11,742 nt of DNA from Cupriavidus sp. (lineage in GTDB: Bacteria; Pseudomonadota; Gammaproteobacteria; Burkholderiales; Burkholderiaceae), in NCBI GenBank assembly GCA_013362725.1, contig JABFVP010000081.1, positions 1-11,742 of the forward strand, read 5' to 3'. The translations under genes were made by a program, and so were the position numbers. This document shows, in pieces, positions 1 through 7,382 of the stretch. Under the pieces are notes generated by a model that saw only the letters and a list, made by a program, of their open reading frames with translations, had not been told where the DNA came from and made no database searches. Within the stretch, counting starts at the first letter, position 1; each line of letters begins with the position of its first letter.

Positions 1-869
1 CCGCCGTTGCGGAACTTGGATGCCATCAGGCCATCGACCGCGGCATCCAGGTCGGCATCGTCGAACACGATGAACGGCGCATTGCCGCCCAGTTCCAACG
101 ACAGTTTCTTCAGCGTCGCCGCGGATTCGCGCGCCAGGTGCTTGCCGACCGGCGTGGAGCCGGTGAACGTGACCTTGCGCACGCGGCTGTCGGCCAGCCA
201 GGCATCGACCACGCCGGGCGTGTGCTCGCGCGACGCCGTGACGATATTGACCACGCCCGCGGGAATGCCGGCCTGTTGCGCCAGCCACGCCAGCGCCAGC
301 GCGGTCAGCGGGGTGTCCTCGGCGGGCTTGGCCACCACCGTGCAGCCAGCGGCCAGCGCGGGTGCGATCTTGCGCGCGATCATCGCCAGCGGGAAGTTCC
401 ATGGCGTGATCGCCGCGACCACGCCCACTGGTTCCTTCAGCACCAGCAGTTTGCGTCCAGGCACGGCCTCGGCGACGATGTCGCCGCAGATGCGGGTGGC
501 CTCCTCGGCAAACCACTCCACGTACGAGGCGCCGTACTGCACCTCGCCGCGCGCTTCCTTCAGCGGCTTGCCCTGTTCGGTCGAGATGATGCGCGCCAGG
601 TCTTCCTGGTGGTCAAGGATCAGCGCATGCCAGCGCTTGAGCAATTGCGCGCGTTCGCGCGCGGGCCGGCGGCTCCATGCCGGGAACGCCGCGGCGGCGG
701 CGTCGACGGCAAGGCGTGCGTCGCCGGCATCGCTGTCGGCCACGTTGGCGAAGGTCTCCGCGGTGGCCGGGTCGGTCACGGCAAGGCGCGCGCGCAGGCC
801 GGCATCGCGCCACTGGCCGTCGATCAGGTTCTGGCTGCGCAGCAGCGTGGGCTCGGAAAGCGTCAGCAT
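1..869 (-). CDS. NAD(P)-dependent aldehyde dehydrogenase, succinate/2-oxoglutarate-semialdehyde type (3' part outside window)
   Basis: An aldehyde dehydrogenase superfamily enzyme that oxidises an aldehyde to its acid with NAD(P)+; the closest resemblance is to the succinate-semialdehyde/2-oxoglutarate-semialdehyde dehydrogenases. About 289 codons are present of a usual 480-490. Visible motifs are PWNFP (residues 156-160, with the oxyanion Asn158), KPAE (181-184, cofactor ribose contact), FTGSTPVG (235-242, Rossmann loop) and LELGG with general base Glu259. The frame leaves the window at FRNGG, just before the expected G-Q-T-C motif with the catalytic Cys. The ATG at 869 is the first start codon in frame after the upstream stop; no good Shine-Dalgarno is seen, so the start is moderately sure. 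It follows the dehydratase gene by 34 bases and probably shares its transcript. That context favours a role downstream of aldarate dehydration, for example 2,5-dioxopentanoate to 2-oxoglutarate, which is inference; plain succinate-semialdehyde dehydrogenase is the alternative. Confidence 0.9.
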   Translation of the reverse strand, partial: MLTLSEPTLLRSQNLIDGQWRDAGLRARLAVTDPATAETFANVADSDAGDARLAVDAAAAAFPAWSRRPARERAQLLKRWHALILDHQEDLARIISTEQGKPLKEARGEVQYGASYVEWFAEEATRICGDIVAEAVPGRKLLVLKEPVGVVAAITPWNFPLAMIARKIAPALAAGCTVVAKPAEDTPLTALALAWLAQQAGIPAGVVNIVTASREHTPGVVDAWLADSRVRKVTFTGSTPVGKHLARESAATLKKLSLELGGNAPFIVFDDADLDAAVDGLMASKFRNG

Positions 870-903
870 CGATGTGTGTGCAAAGGGATTGGTGAAGCGC
901 GGC

Positions 904-2451
904 TCAGCTGACGATGCCGAGGTGCCACGGCACGAACTCGTTGTCGCCCAGGCCGAGCAGCTCGCTCTTGGTCGGCTCGCCCGAGGCCGCGCGCAGGATG
1001 TGTTCGAAGATTCGCTGGCCCATCTGCGGCACGCTCAGTTCGCCGTCGAGCACCAGGCCGCAGTTGATGTCCATGTCTTCTTCCAGGCGGTGGTACATCG
1101 CGGAATTCGACGCCAGCTTGATCGTCGGCGCCGGCTTGGAGCCGAACATCGACCCGCGCCCGGTGGTAAAGCAGATCAGGTTGGCGCCGCTGGCGATCTG
1201 GCCGGTGACGGCGACCGGGTCATAGCCGGGCGAGTCCATGAACACAAAGCCGGCCTGGTCGATCGGCTCGGCATACTCATACACCGCCTGCAGCGGCGTG
1301 GTGCCGCCCTTCATGGCCGAGCCCAGCGACTTCTCGAAGATATTGGCCAGGCCGCCCTGCTGGTTGCCGTGGCCGACCACGCCGTTGAACTGCGCGTTGT
1401 GGCCCGCGGTGTAGCGCTCCCACCAGGCGAGGCGGTCCAGCAGCTTCTGCCCGACTGCCGGCGTTACCGCGCGGCGGGTCAGCATGAACTCGACGCCGTG
1501 GATCTCCGGGGTCTCTGACAGGATCGCGGTGCCGCCATGGCGCACCAGGATATCCATGGCCGCACCCAGCGCGGGGTTGGCGCTGATCCCGGAAAAGCCA
1601 TCGGAGCCGCCGCACTCGAGGCCGATCTTCAGATGGCTGGCGGGCACCGGCTGGCGCACCGCGGCGTTGGCCGACGGCAGCATCGATTCGATCGCGTGGA
1701 TCCCCGCCGCGATGGTGGCGCGCGTGCCGCCGGCATCCTGCATCACCAGCGTATGCACCGCGGGCCCCGGCTCCAGGCCTTGTGACTCCACCAGCGATGC
1801 GACCTGGTTGCGCTCGCAGCCCAGCCCCACGATCAGCACGCCGGCCAGGTTGGGATGACGCGCATAGCCGGCCAGCGTGCGGCGCAGCACGTCGAAATGC
1901 TCGCTCGGCGACGACATGCCGCAGCCGCTGGTCTGCGCAAAGGCGACCACGCCATCGACATTCGGATACTGAGCGAGCCGTTGCGGCGTGAAATGCGCCG
2001 CAATCTGGCGGATCACGGTGGACGAGCAGTTGACCGACGACAGGATGCCGATGAAGTTGCGCGTGCCGACGCGGCCATCCGCGCGCACGAAGCCGTTGAA
2101 GGTGGCGCGCTGCGCCTGCGGCACGTAGTCAACCGGACGCACATCCTGGCAGAAGGCCGGATCGCGGTAGAAGTCGACCAGCGTCAGGTTGTGCGCATGC
2201 ACGTGGTCGCCCGGCGCGATATCGCGCGCGGCCACGCCGATAACGGTGTCGAACTTGCGCACCGGCGTGCCGGCCGCGATAGCGCAGGCCGCGATCTTGT
2301 GGCCGGCCGGCACCTGCGCGCGCACGCGCATGGCGGGATCGGCCAGCTGCTGGCCCAGGCCGAGGTCGCTGCGGGCGACCAGCACGTTGTCGTTGGGGTG
2401 CAGCCGGATGACGGGATTGGAGTTCACTGGGTCTTGGCCTTCGCGCGACAT
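904..2451 (-). CDS. UxaA/GarD-family sugar-acid dehydratase (galactarate or altronate type)
   Basis: A metal-dependent hydro-lyase of the altronate/galactarate dehydratase family, cytoplasmic, removing water from a sugar acid to give a 2-keto-3-deoxy acid. Its 515 residues match family members (E. coli UxaA 495, GarD 523). The N-terminal SAF domain spans about residues 13-90 and ends in HVHAHN (83-88). The catalytic part carries ADGRVGTRN (124-132), TSGCGMSSPSEH (174-185), GLGCERNQ (209-216), GLECGGSDGFSG (277-288), GGLANIFEKSLG (366-377) and FTTGRG (428-433). The ATG at 2451 shares its A with the TGA of the receptor gene (TGATG), suggesting translational coupling. A TTG one codon upstream and a GTG at 2427, preceded by GAAGG, are alternatives. 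HVHAHN and ECGGSDG are shared with UxaA, while the aldehyde dehydrogenase neighbour suits an aldarate pathway; the substrate (galactarate, altronate or other) is unresolved. Confidence 0.93.
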   Translation of the reverse strand: MSREGQDPVNSNPVIRLHPNDNVLVARSDLGLGQQLADPAMRVRAQVPAGHKIAACAIAAGTPVRKFDTVIGVAARDIAPGDHVHAHNLTLVDFYRDPAFCQDVRPVDYVPQAQRATFNGFVRADGRVGTRNFIGILSSVNCSSTVIRQIAAHFTPQRLAQYPNVDGVVAFAQTSGCGMSSPSEHFDVLRRTLAGYARHPNLAGVLIVGLGCERNQVASLVESQGLEPGPAVHTLVMQDAGGTRATIAAGIHAIESMLPSANAAVRQPVPASHLKIGLECGGSDGFSGISANPALGAAMDILVRHGGTAILSETPEIHGVEFMLTRRAVTPAVGQKLLDRLAWWERYTAGHNAQFNGVVGHGNQQGGLANIFEKSLGSAMKGGTTPLQAVYEYAEPIDQAGFVFMDSPGYDPVAVTGQIASGANLICFTTGRGSMFGSKPAPTIKLASNSAMYHRLEEDMDINCGLVLDGELSVPQMGQRIFEHILRAASGEPTKSELLGLGDNEFVPWHLGIVS

Positions 2452-3455
2452 CAACTTTGCTGCAGCAGTTCTTTCAGCTTGAGGCGCTGGATCAGCTGGG
2501 TTTCCTGTTCATAGACGCTGGCGACATACTTCTTGTACTCGGGTCCGTCCAGGTACATCACCGGCGCGTCCAGCCGTGCCGCAACCTGCTTGAACTCGTT
2601 GCTGGCGACCGCGGCGCGGAAGGCATCGCGCAATTTCTTTTCCACGGCAGGCGGCAGGCCCTTGGGCGCGCCGATGCCGTTGGGCGCTTCCACCACCACG
2701 TTGTAGCCCAGCTCCTTGAGCGTGGGCGTGTCCTTGAAGCGGGTCGCGCGCTGTTCGCCCCACGTTGCCAGCAGGCGCAGCTTGCCGGCTTCGACGTGCG
2801 GCGCCCATGAGCTGGAATCGGCCAGCAGTTCCACCTGTCCGGCCAGCACGTCCTGCAACGCGGCGGCGCCGCCCTTGTAGGCGATGGCATTGAACTGGAT
2901 GCCCGCGGCCAGCGCGAACTGCTCCATGCCGACATGGGTGGCGCCGCCGATGCCGGCGTGCGCATAGGTGACCTTGCCCGGGCTGGCCTTGGCCGCGGCG
3001 ACCACGTCCTGCAGCGTCTTGTAGCGCGAGTTGGCCGGCACCGCGATGCCGAAGGTCTGTCCCGAAGTGCGGGCCAGGTAGGTCAGTTCGGTGCGCGGGT
3101 CCAGTTGCAGCATGCCGAGCTGCGCGAAGCGCGTGACCGAGATCGGGATCTGGCCGATGGTGTATCCGTCGGGATTGGTGCTTGCCAGCGCCTTGGTGCC
3201 GATCATGCCGGACGCGCCGGCGCGGTTCTCCACCACGATCGACTGCTTGAGGATGCCGCCGGCCACCTGGCACAGCGCGCGCATCGACTGGTCGGCGGTG
3301 CCGCCGACCGGCCACGGGCAGATAAAGGTGATGGGACGCTCGGGGTACTGGTCGGCCAACGCGCGCGTGACCGGCAACAGTACGCCCGCGGCACCCGCGG
3401 CGGCTCCGATGAGCAGGCGGCGGCGCTTGGCATCGATGGGGAATGCTTGAGTCAT
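2451..3455 (-). CDS. Bug/TTT-family periplasmic substrate-binding protein
   Basis: A tripartite tricarboxylate transporter (TctC/Bug) type extracytoplasmic receptor of 334 residues, the usual family size. An export signal covers residues 1-34: RRRLLIG (11-17), a hydrophobic Ala/Gly-rich stretch, and a likely cleavage after ALA34. The triple Arg could support Tat export, but Sec is equally possible. The mature protein starts with the typical YPERPI, followed by the ligand-loop motif PWPVGGTAD (47-55); VENRAGASG and the later YKGGAAALQDVLAGQVEL stretch are also family hallmarks. The ATG at 3455 is preceded by GGAGA at about 10 bases. No TctA/TctB membrane genes lie in the window, as is common for the many orphan Bug proteins of Burkholderiales. 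As first gene ahead of the dehydratase and aldehyde dehydrogenase, it probably binds their carboxylate substrate in the periplasm (inference). Confidence 0.94.
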   Translation of the reverse strand: MTQAFPIDAKRRRLLIGAAAGAAGVLLPVTRALADQYPERPITFICPWPVGGTADQSMRALCQVAGGILKQSIVVENRAGASGMIGTKALASTNPDGYTIGQIPISVTRFAQLGMLQLDPRTELTYLARTSGQTFGIAVPANSRYKTLQDVVAAAKASPGKVTYAHAGIGGATHVGMEQFALAAGIQFNAIAYKGGAAALQDVLAGQVELLADSSSWAPHVEAGKLRLLATWGEQRATRFKDTPTLKELGYNVVVEAPNGIGAPKGLPPAVEKKLRDAFRAAVASNEFKQVAARLDAPVMYLDGPEYKKYVASVYEQETQLIQRLKLKELLQQS

Positions 3456-3598
3456 TTGCGGGTGTCTCCGATGTTTTGATTATCGGCGCGGCCGGCGCTG
3501 CCAGCCTCGTCATGCCCGCATTCTGTCGGCGCCCAGCATAACAATCCAATCGTAAATTGGCATTGCTTCATAACCTTCTGGTTAGCTAGACTGCGGGC
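3456..3598. promoter_or_regulatory. Divergent promoter region with LysR-type operator candidates
   Basis: These 143 bases separate the Bug-receptor gene (minus) from the LysR gene (plus), the standard place for LysR regulator binding. The stretch 3536-3590 is much richer in A/T than its surroundings. It holds a perfect inverted repeat CCAAT-N5-ATTGG (3546-3560), a second one TAACC-N4-GGTTA (3571-3584), and CATAAC twice as a direct repeat (3537 and 3569, 32 bases or about three helical turns apart). Candidate promoter elements are TTGGCA (3557-3562) with a poor -10 for the LysR gene, and TATGCT on the minus strand just left of the first repeat. Binding and promoters are inferred from position and symmetry only. 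Confidence 0.5.
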
Positions 3599-4534
3599 AT
3601 GGTACAGATCGACCGCGCGCTGCGCTCCAATATCAAGCTGCGCCACCTGCAACTGCTGGTGGCGCTCGATGAATTCCGCCATCTCGGGCGCACCGCGGAG
3701 TTCCTGTCGGTAAGCCAGCCGGCGGTGTCCAAGGTGCTGACCGAAGTCGAGAAAATGCTGGGGCTGACGCTGTTCACGCGCTCCACCCGCGGCACCGAGC
3801 CGACCGCCGCCGGTGAGTCGCTGGTGCGCTTCGCGCGCTCGGTGCTGGCGCAATACGAACAGACCCGCGACGAGATTGCCGCGGTACAGAGCGGCGCTTC
3901 CGGGCGCATTCGCGTGGGCTCGATGGGTGCGGCACTGCCGGTACTGCTGGCGCAGGCGGTGAGCGCGCTCAAGCAGCGCCACGCGCACGCCACCGTGCTG
4001 GTGGAGGAAGGCGACCTGACCCACCTGCTGCCCAAGCTGCGCCTGCGCGAACTCGACCTGAGCGTGGGCCGGCTGGAGCCCGGCTATGCCGCGCCGGACC
4101 TGCTAACCGAAACGCTGTATGAAGAGCCGATGGTGGTCGTGGTGCGGCGCGGCCACAAGCTGGCGCGCAAGGCCCGGCCCGGCTGGGCCGACCTGGCCGC
4201 GATGCCGTGCGTGCTGCCGCCGCCGTGGGCCTCGCTGCGGGTGAAGATCGAGCAGGCGTTCTTCCGCCACGGCCTGCACCCGCCGCAGGACGTGATCGAG
4301 ACCTCTTCATACCTGGCTCAGGCCACCTTCCTCGACCAGCGCGAGGCTGCCGCCTTCATGGCCGCATCGGTTGCCATGGCGATGCAGCAGGAAGGCCGGC
4401 TGCAAGTGCTGAAGATGGAGGTGCCGGTCGACCTGCCGCCGGTGGGCATCATCACGTTGCGCGAACGTGCGCCATCGATCGGCACCGACCAGCTGATGTC
4501 ATGCCTGCGGCAGGCGGCCGCGGCGCAGTCCTGA
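3599..4534 (+). CDS. LysR-type transcriptional regulator, GbpR-like
   Basis: A 311-residue LysR-family regulator, normal length. The N-terminal winged helix-turn-helix spans roughly residues 13-72, with recognition helix SQPAVSKVLTEVEK (39-52) and the wing ending in TRGTEPTAAG (63-72). A coiled linker helix follows (about 73-98), then the periplasmic-binding-like effector domain from GRIRVGSMGAALP (102-114). The IKLRHLQLL opening and this layout resemble the GbpR/galactose-binding-protein regulator group often found beside sugar-acid genes. It is divergent from the Bug receptor/dehydratase/dehydrogenase genes and most likely controls them and itself; the effector would then be the pathway substrate (inference). 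No clear Shine-Dalgarno precedes the ATG at 3599, and any promoter must sit very close, so the mRNA leader may be very short. Its last six codons are duplicated in tandem directly after the stop. Confidence 0.93.
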   Translation: MVQIDRALRSNIKLRHLQLLVALDEFRHLGRTAEFLSVSQPAVSKVLTEVEKMLGLTLFTRSTRGTEPTAAGESLVRFARSVLAQYEQTRDEIAAVQSGASGRIRVGSMGAALPVLLAQAVSALKQRHAHATVLVEEGDLTHLLPKLRLRELDLSVGRLEPGYAAPDLLTETLYEEPMVVVVRRGHKLARKARPGWADLAAMPCVLPPPWASLRVKIEQAFFRHGLHPPQDVIETSSYLAQATFLDQREAAAFMAASVAMAMQQEGRLQVLKMEVPVDLPPVGIITLRERAPSIGTDQLMSCLRQAAAAQS

Positions 4535-4552
4535 GCCGCGGCGCAGTCCTGA
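4517..4552 (+). repeat. Perfect 18-bp tandem duplication covering the LysR stop codon
   Basis: The 18-base unit GCCGCGGCGCAGTCCTGA occurs twice back to back (4517-4534 and 4535-4552) without mismatch. The first copy encodes the last five residues AAAQS plus the TGA stop; the second repeats exactly the same in frame, giving a second in-frame TGA at 4550-4552. Part of the second copy also forms the left arm of a small hairpin, CGCAGT-CCTGA-ACTGCG (4542-4558), which could act as a weak transcription end for the regulator gene. Because the unit is a whole number of codons containing its own stop, loss or gain of copies would leave the protein unchanged. Confidence 0.9.
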
Positions 4553-4936
4553 ACTGCGGGCCTGCAGCAGCGGCGCGGAAGCTGGGCCACCAGCGTCACA
4601 TCCCTGCTGCAACGCGCCAACTGATACGGTATTTTTCCCCGGACTTGATTCTGTTCCGCCTGACGCGGGTCCGCTACGATCTGCGTATCGGCTATGGCCT
4701 GCGCAGCGCACCGACGGCCGGGGTCACAAAAGGTGCGGCGATATGTCGCCCGGTTGCCGCCGGGCCTGCTGCTGCCCTTTGCGGCTCGCGCGGCGTACAC
4801 TACGCTTACCGCACGCGCCTGCGCCCCGCGCCCCTGGCGCGCTCCTGACCACGTGTCGAACTGCCAGGGTCTCTCTTCAAGGCAGTCCGCACCCGTCCAG
4901 GGCATGCGCCCAGGCCAGCGCCACGGAGAACACGAC
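4535..4936. other. 402-base intergenic leader ahead of cydAB, no gene seen
   Basis: This gap between the LysR stop and cydA holds no convincing gene. The cydA frame is open upstream to 4694, but that extension is Arg/Ala/Pro-rich and unlike any CydA. Seen in order: the hairpin at 4542-4558; GCTGG-N4-CCAGC (4581-4594); an A/T-richer patch at 4620-4650 with TATTTTT and TTGATT; GCCCGG-N6-CCGGGC (4748-4765); a possible -10 TACACT (4796-4801) without a good -35; and CCCTGGC with GCCAGGG 24 bases apart (4832-4869). GGAG at 4925-4928 is the cydA ribosome-binding site. The cydA promoter probably lies here. I found no FNR/ANR-type TTGAT-N4-ATCAA box. Confidence 0.5.
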
Positions 4937-6370
4937 ATGTTTGGTTTGACCGCGCTCGACCTCGCCCGCATCCAGTTTGGCTTCACCATTTCCTTCCACA
5001 TCGTCTTTCCCGCCATCACCATTGGCCTGGCCGCCTATCTGGCGGTGCTCGAGGGCTGCTGGCTGCGCACGCAACGAACGCTGTACCGCGACCTCTACCA
5101 CTTCTGGTCCAAGATCTTTGCCGTCAATTTCGGCATGGGGGTGGTGTCGGGCCTGGTGATGGCCTACCAGTTCGGCACCAACTGGAGCTTCTTCTCCGAG
5201 TTTGCCGGCAGCATCACCGGACCGCTGCTGACCTATGAGGTGCTGACCGCCTTCTTCCTGGAAGCCGGTTTCCTCGGCGTGATGCTGTTCGGCTGGAACC
5301 GGGTCGGCCCGGGGCTGCACTTCTTTTCCACGGTGATGGTGGCGCTGGGCACGCTGATTTCGGCGACGTGGATCCTGGCCTCGAACAGCTGGATGCAGAC
5401 GCCGGCGGGGTTCGAGATCATCGACGGCCGCGTGGTGCCCACCAACTGGTTCGAAGTCATCTTCAATCCATCGTTCCCGTATCGCCTGGTGCATATGAGC
5501 GTGGCGGCGTTCCTGGCAACGGCGCTGTTTGTGGGCGCGTCCGCGGCCTGGCACCTGCTGCGCGGGCGCGACAATCCCGCCATCCGCAAGATGCTGTCGA
5601 TGGCGATGTGGATGCTGCTGATCGTGGCGCCGATCCAGGCGGTGATCGGCGACTTCCACGGCCTGAACACGCTCCAGCACCAGCCCGCCAAGATTGCCGC
5701 GCTGGAGGGGCATTGGCAAAACAAGGGCAACGAGGCCCTGCCGCTGCTGCTGTTCGGCTGGCCCGACATGAAGCGCGAGGAAACCCGCTTCGCGGTCGAA
5801 GTGCCGCACCTGGGCAGCCTGATCCTGACCCACAGCTGGGACGGGCAGATCCAGGGCCTGAAGGAATTTCCGCCGCAGGACCGGCCCAATGCGACGATCC
5901 TGTTCTGGTCGTTCCGGGTGATGGTGGGCCTGGGGCTGCTGATGATCCTGCTGGGCGTGTGGAGCCTGATATTGCGGCGCCGCGACCGTATCTACCGCGT
6001 CCGTCCGTTCCTGCATATGGCGCTATGGATGGGACCGGCCGGCGTGATCGCCATCCTGGCCGGCTGGTACACCACCGAGATCGGCCGCCAGCCGTGGGTG
6101 GTGTACGGGCTGCAGCGCACCGCGGATGCGGTGTCGCCGCACGGCGTGCCTGAGCTGGCGATAACGCTGGCGATCTTCGTGGTTGCGTACTTCTTCGTGT
6201 TCGGCGTCGGCATCGCCTACATGATGCGGCTGGTGCGCAAGGGTCCGTTGCTGGAAGAGCCCAAGCCGCAGGGCGGGCCAGGCCGCGAGCATACGCCGGC
6301 GCGGCCCCTGTCGGCCGTGGACGACGATGAAGTGCTCGCCCCCACCTCCACCGCAAGCACCCGGAGCTGA
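4937..6370 (+). CDS. cydA: Cytochrome bd-type ubiquinol oxidase subunit I, short Q-loop (CIO type)
   Basis: The heme-bearing subunit of a cytochrome bd quinol oxidase, an inner-membrane terminal oxidase that passes electrons from quinol to O2. At 477 residues it is shorter than E. coli CydA (522). Expected residues are present: His21 (heme b595/d ligand in FTISFHIVFP), Glu101 and Glu109 in TYEVLTAFFLEAG, His186 (b558 ligand in YRLVHMS) and Met329 (second b558 ligand in FRVMVG), plus Q-loop Lys252 and Glu257 in QPAKIAALE. The distance from Glu257 to Met329 is about 64 residues shorter than in E. coli, so this is the short-Q-loop form typical of cyanide-insensitive oxidases (CioA). GRQPWVVYG near the C-terminus is also typical. 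The ATG at 4937, 8 bases after GGAG and opening with the family-like MFGLTALDLARIQFGF, is clearly the start. The last 40 residues are a polar tail. It is followed after 4 bases by cydB. Confidence 0.97.
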   Translation: MFGLTALDLARIQFGFTISFHIVFPAITIGLAAYLAVLEGCWLRTQRTLYRDLYHFWSKIFAVNFGMGVVSGLVMAYQFGTNWSFFSEFAGSITGPLLTYEVLTAFFLEAGFLGVMLFGWNRVGPGLHFFSTVMVALGTLISATWILASNSWMQTPAGFEIIDGRVVPTNWFEVIFNPSFPYRLVHMSVAAFLATALFVGASAAWHLLRGRDNPAIRKMLSMAMWMLLIVAPIQAVIGDFHGLNTLQHQPAKIAALEGHWQNKGNEALPLLLFGWPDMKREETRFAVEVPHLGSLILTHSWDGQIQGLKEFPPQDRPNATILFWSFRVMVGLGLLMILLGVWSLILRRRDRIYRVRPFLHMALWMGPAGVIAILAGWYTTEIGRQPWVVYGLQRTADAVSPHGVPELAITLAIFVVAYFFVFGVGIAYMMRLVRKGPLLEEPKPQGGPGREHTPARPLSAVDDDEVLAPTSTASTRS

Positions 6371-6374
6371 CACC

Positions 6375-7382
6375 ATGGGCATCGATCTCTCGCTTCTCTG
6401 GATCGTCATCATCTTCTTCGGCGTGATGATGTACGTGGTGATGGACGGTTTCGACCTGGGCATCGGCATGCTGTACCCGTTCGTGCCCGGCCGGCATGAC
6501 CGCGACGTGATGATGAACACCGTCGCACCGGTCTGGGACGGCAACGAGACCTGGCTGGTGCTGGGCGGCGCCGGACTGCTGGCGGCGTTCCCGCTGGCGT
6601 ATTCGGTGGTGCTGAGCGCGCTCTACCTGCCGCTGATGCTGATGCTGCTGGGCCTGATCTTCCGCGGCGTGGCGTTCGAGTTCCGCTTCAAGGCCAATGA
6701 CCGCGAACGCCCGGTGTGGGACGCCGCCTTCATCCTCGGCTCGGCCACTGCCACCTTCTTCCAGGGTGTGGCGCTGGGCGCCTATATCGACGGCATCAAG
6801 CTGGAAGGCCACCGTTTTGCCGGCGGCCCGCTGGACTGGCTGGCGCCGTTCCCGCTGTTCTGCGGCGTGGGGCTGATCGTGGCTTATACGGTGTTGGGCA
6901 GCACCTGGCTGATCATGAAGACCGAGGGCGACCTGCAGCAGCGCATGATCCGCCTGACCGGCACGCTGGCATGGCTGCTGCTGGCGGTGATCGCCGTGAT
7001 CAGCCTGTGGACGCCGCTGACCCATCCCGAGATTGCGCAGCGCTGGTTCAGCCTGCCCAACCTGTTCTGGTTCTCGCCGGTGCCGATCCTGGTGGCGCTG
7101 TGCATGTTCATGCTGATGCGCGCGCTGCGCCACGAGCCCGATCTCTCGCCCTTCCTGTATGCGCTGGGGCTGGTGTTCCTGGGGTACAGCGGCCTGGCGA
7201 TCAGCGTCTGGCCCAATATCATCCCGCCCGGGATCTCGATCTGGGAGGCCGCGGGGCCGCCGCAAAGCCAGGGCTTTGCGCTGGTGGGCGCGCTCTTCAT
7301 CGTGCCCTTCATCCTGATGTATACGGTATGGGCCTACTACGTGTTCCGCGGCAAGGTTCGCCACGGCGAGGGCTATCACTGA
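6375..7382 (+). CDS. cydB: Cytochrome bd-type ubiquinol oxidase subunit II (CIO type)
   Basis: The second integral-membrane subunit of the bd oxidase, structurally supporting CydA. Its 335 residues fit the CIO-type group (E. coli CydB has 379). Family marks are YVVMDGFDLGIG (20-31), APVWDGNETWLV (51-62, with the conserved Trp60), FRGVAFEFR (96-104) and the C-terminal YSGLAISVWPNIIPP (271-285), with about eight or nine hydrophobic membrane segments. The ATG at 6375 has GGAG 8 bases upstream, inside the end of cydA; an in-frame ATG at 6327 lies within cydA and is not favoured. The gap of 4 bases to cydA and one-base overlap with the next gene show a single operon. No cydC/cydD transporter genes are present in the window. 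Confidence 0.97.
   Translation: MGIDLSLLWIVIIFFGVMMYVVMDGFDLGIGMLYPFVPGRHDRDVMMNTVAPVWDGNETWLVLGGAGLLAAFPLAYSVVLSALYLPLMLMLLGLIFRGVAFEFRFKANDRERPVWDAAFILGSATATFFQGVALGAYIDGIKLEGHRFAGGPLDWLAPFPLFCGVGLIVAYTVLGSTWLIMKTEGDLQQRMIRLTGTLAWLLLAVIAVISLWTPLTHPEIAQRWFSLPNLFWFSPVPILVALCMFMLMRALRHEPDLSPFLYALGLVFLGYSGLAISVWPNIIPPGISIWEAAGPPQSQGFALVGALFIVPFILMYTVWAYYVFRGKVRHGEGYH

Noticed and set aside
7..1518. A 503-codon open frame on the plus strand across the aldehyde dehydrogenase and dehydratase genes
   Set aside because: It spans two real minus-strand genes and their gap, and its translation matches nothing recognisable.
4621..4690. Possible FNR/ANR-type box or sigma-70 promoter around TTGATT and TACGAT
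   Set aside because: Only one half of the FNR box matches, and the -35 and -10 candidates are 24 bases apart.
4694..4936. N-terminal extension of the cydA frame
   Set aside because: CydA proteins begin at the membrane segment encoded from 4937, which has a good ribosome site; the extension is Arg/Pro/Ala-rich and not a family feature.
5463..7379. A 638-codon open frame on the minus strand opposite cydAB
   Set aside because: Antisense to clear oxidase genes; low-complexity Arg/His/Ala-rich product with no recognisable fold.
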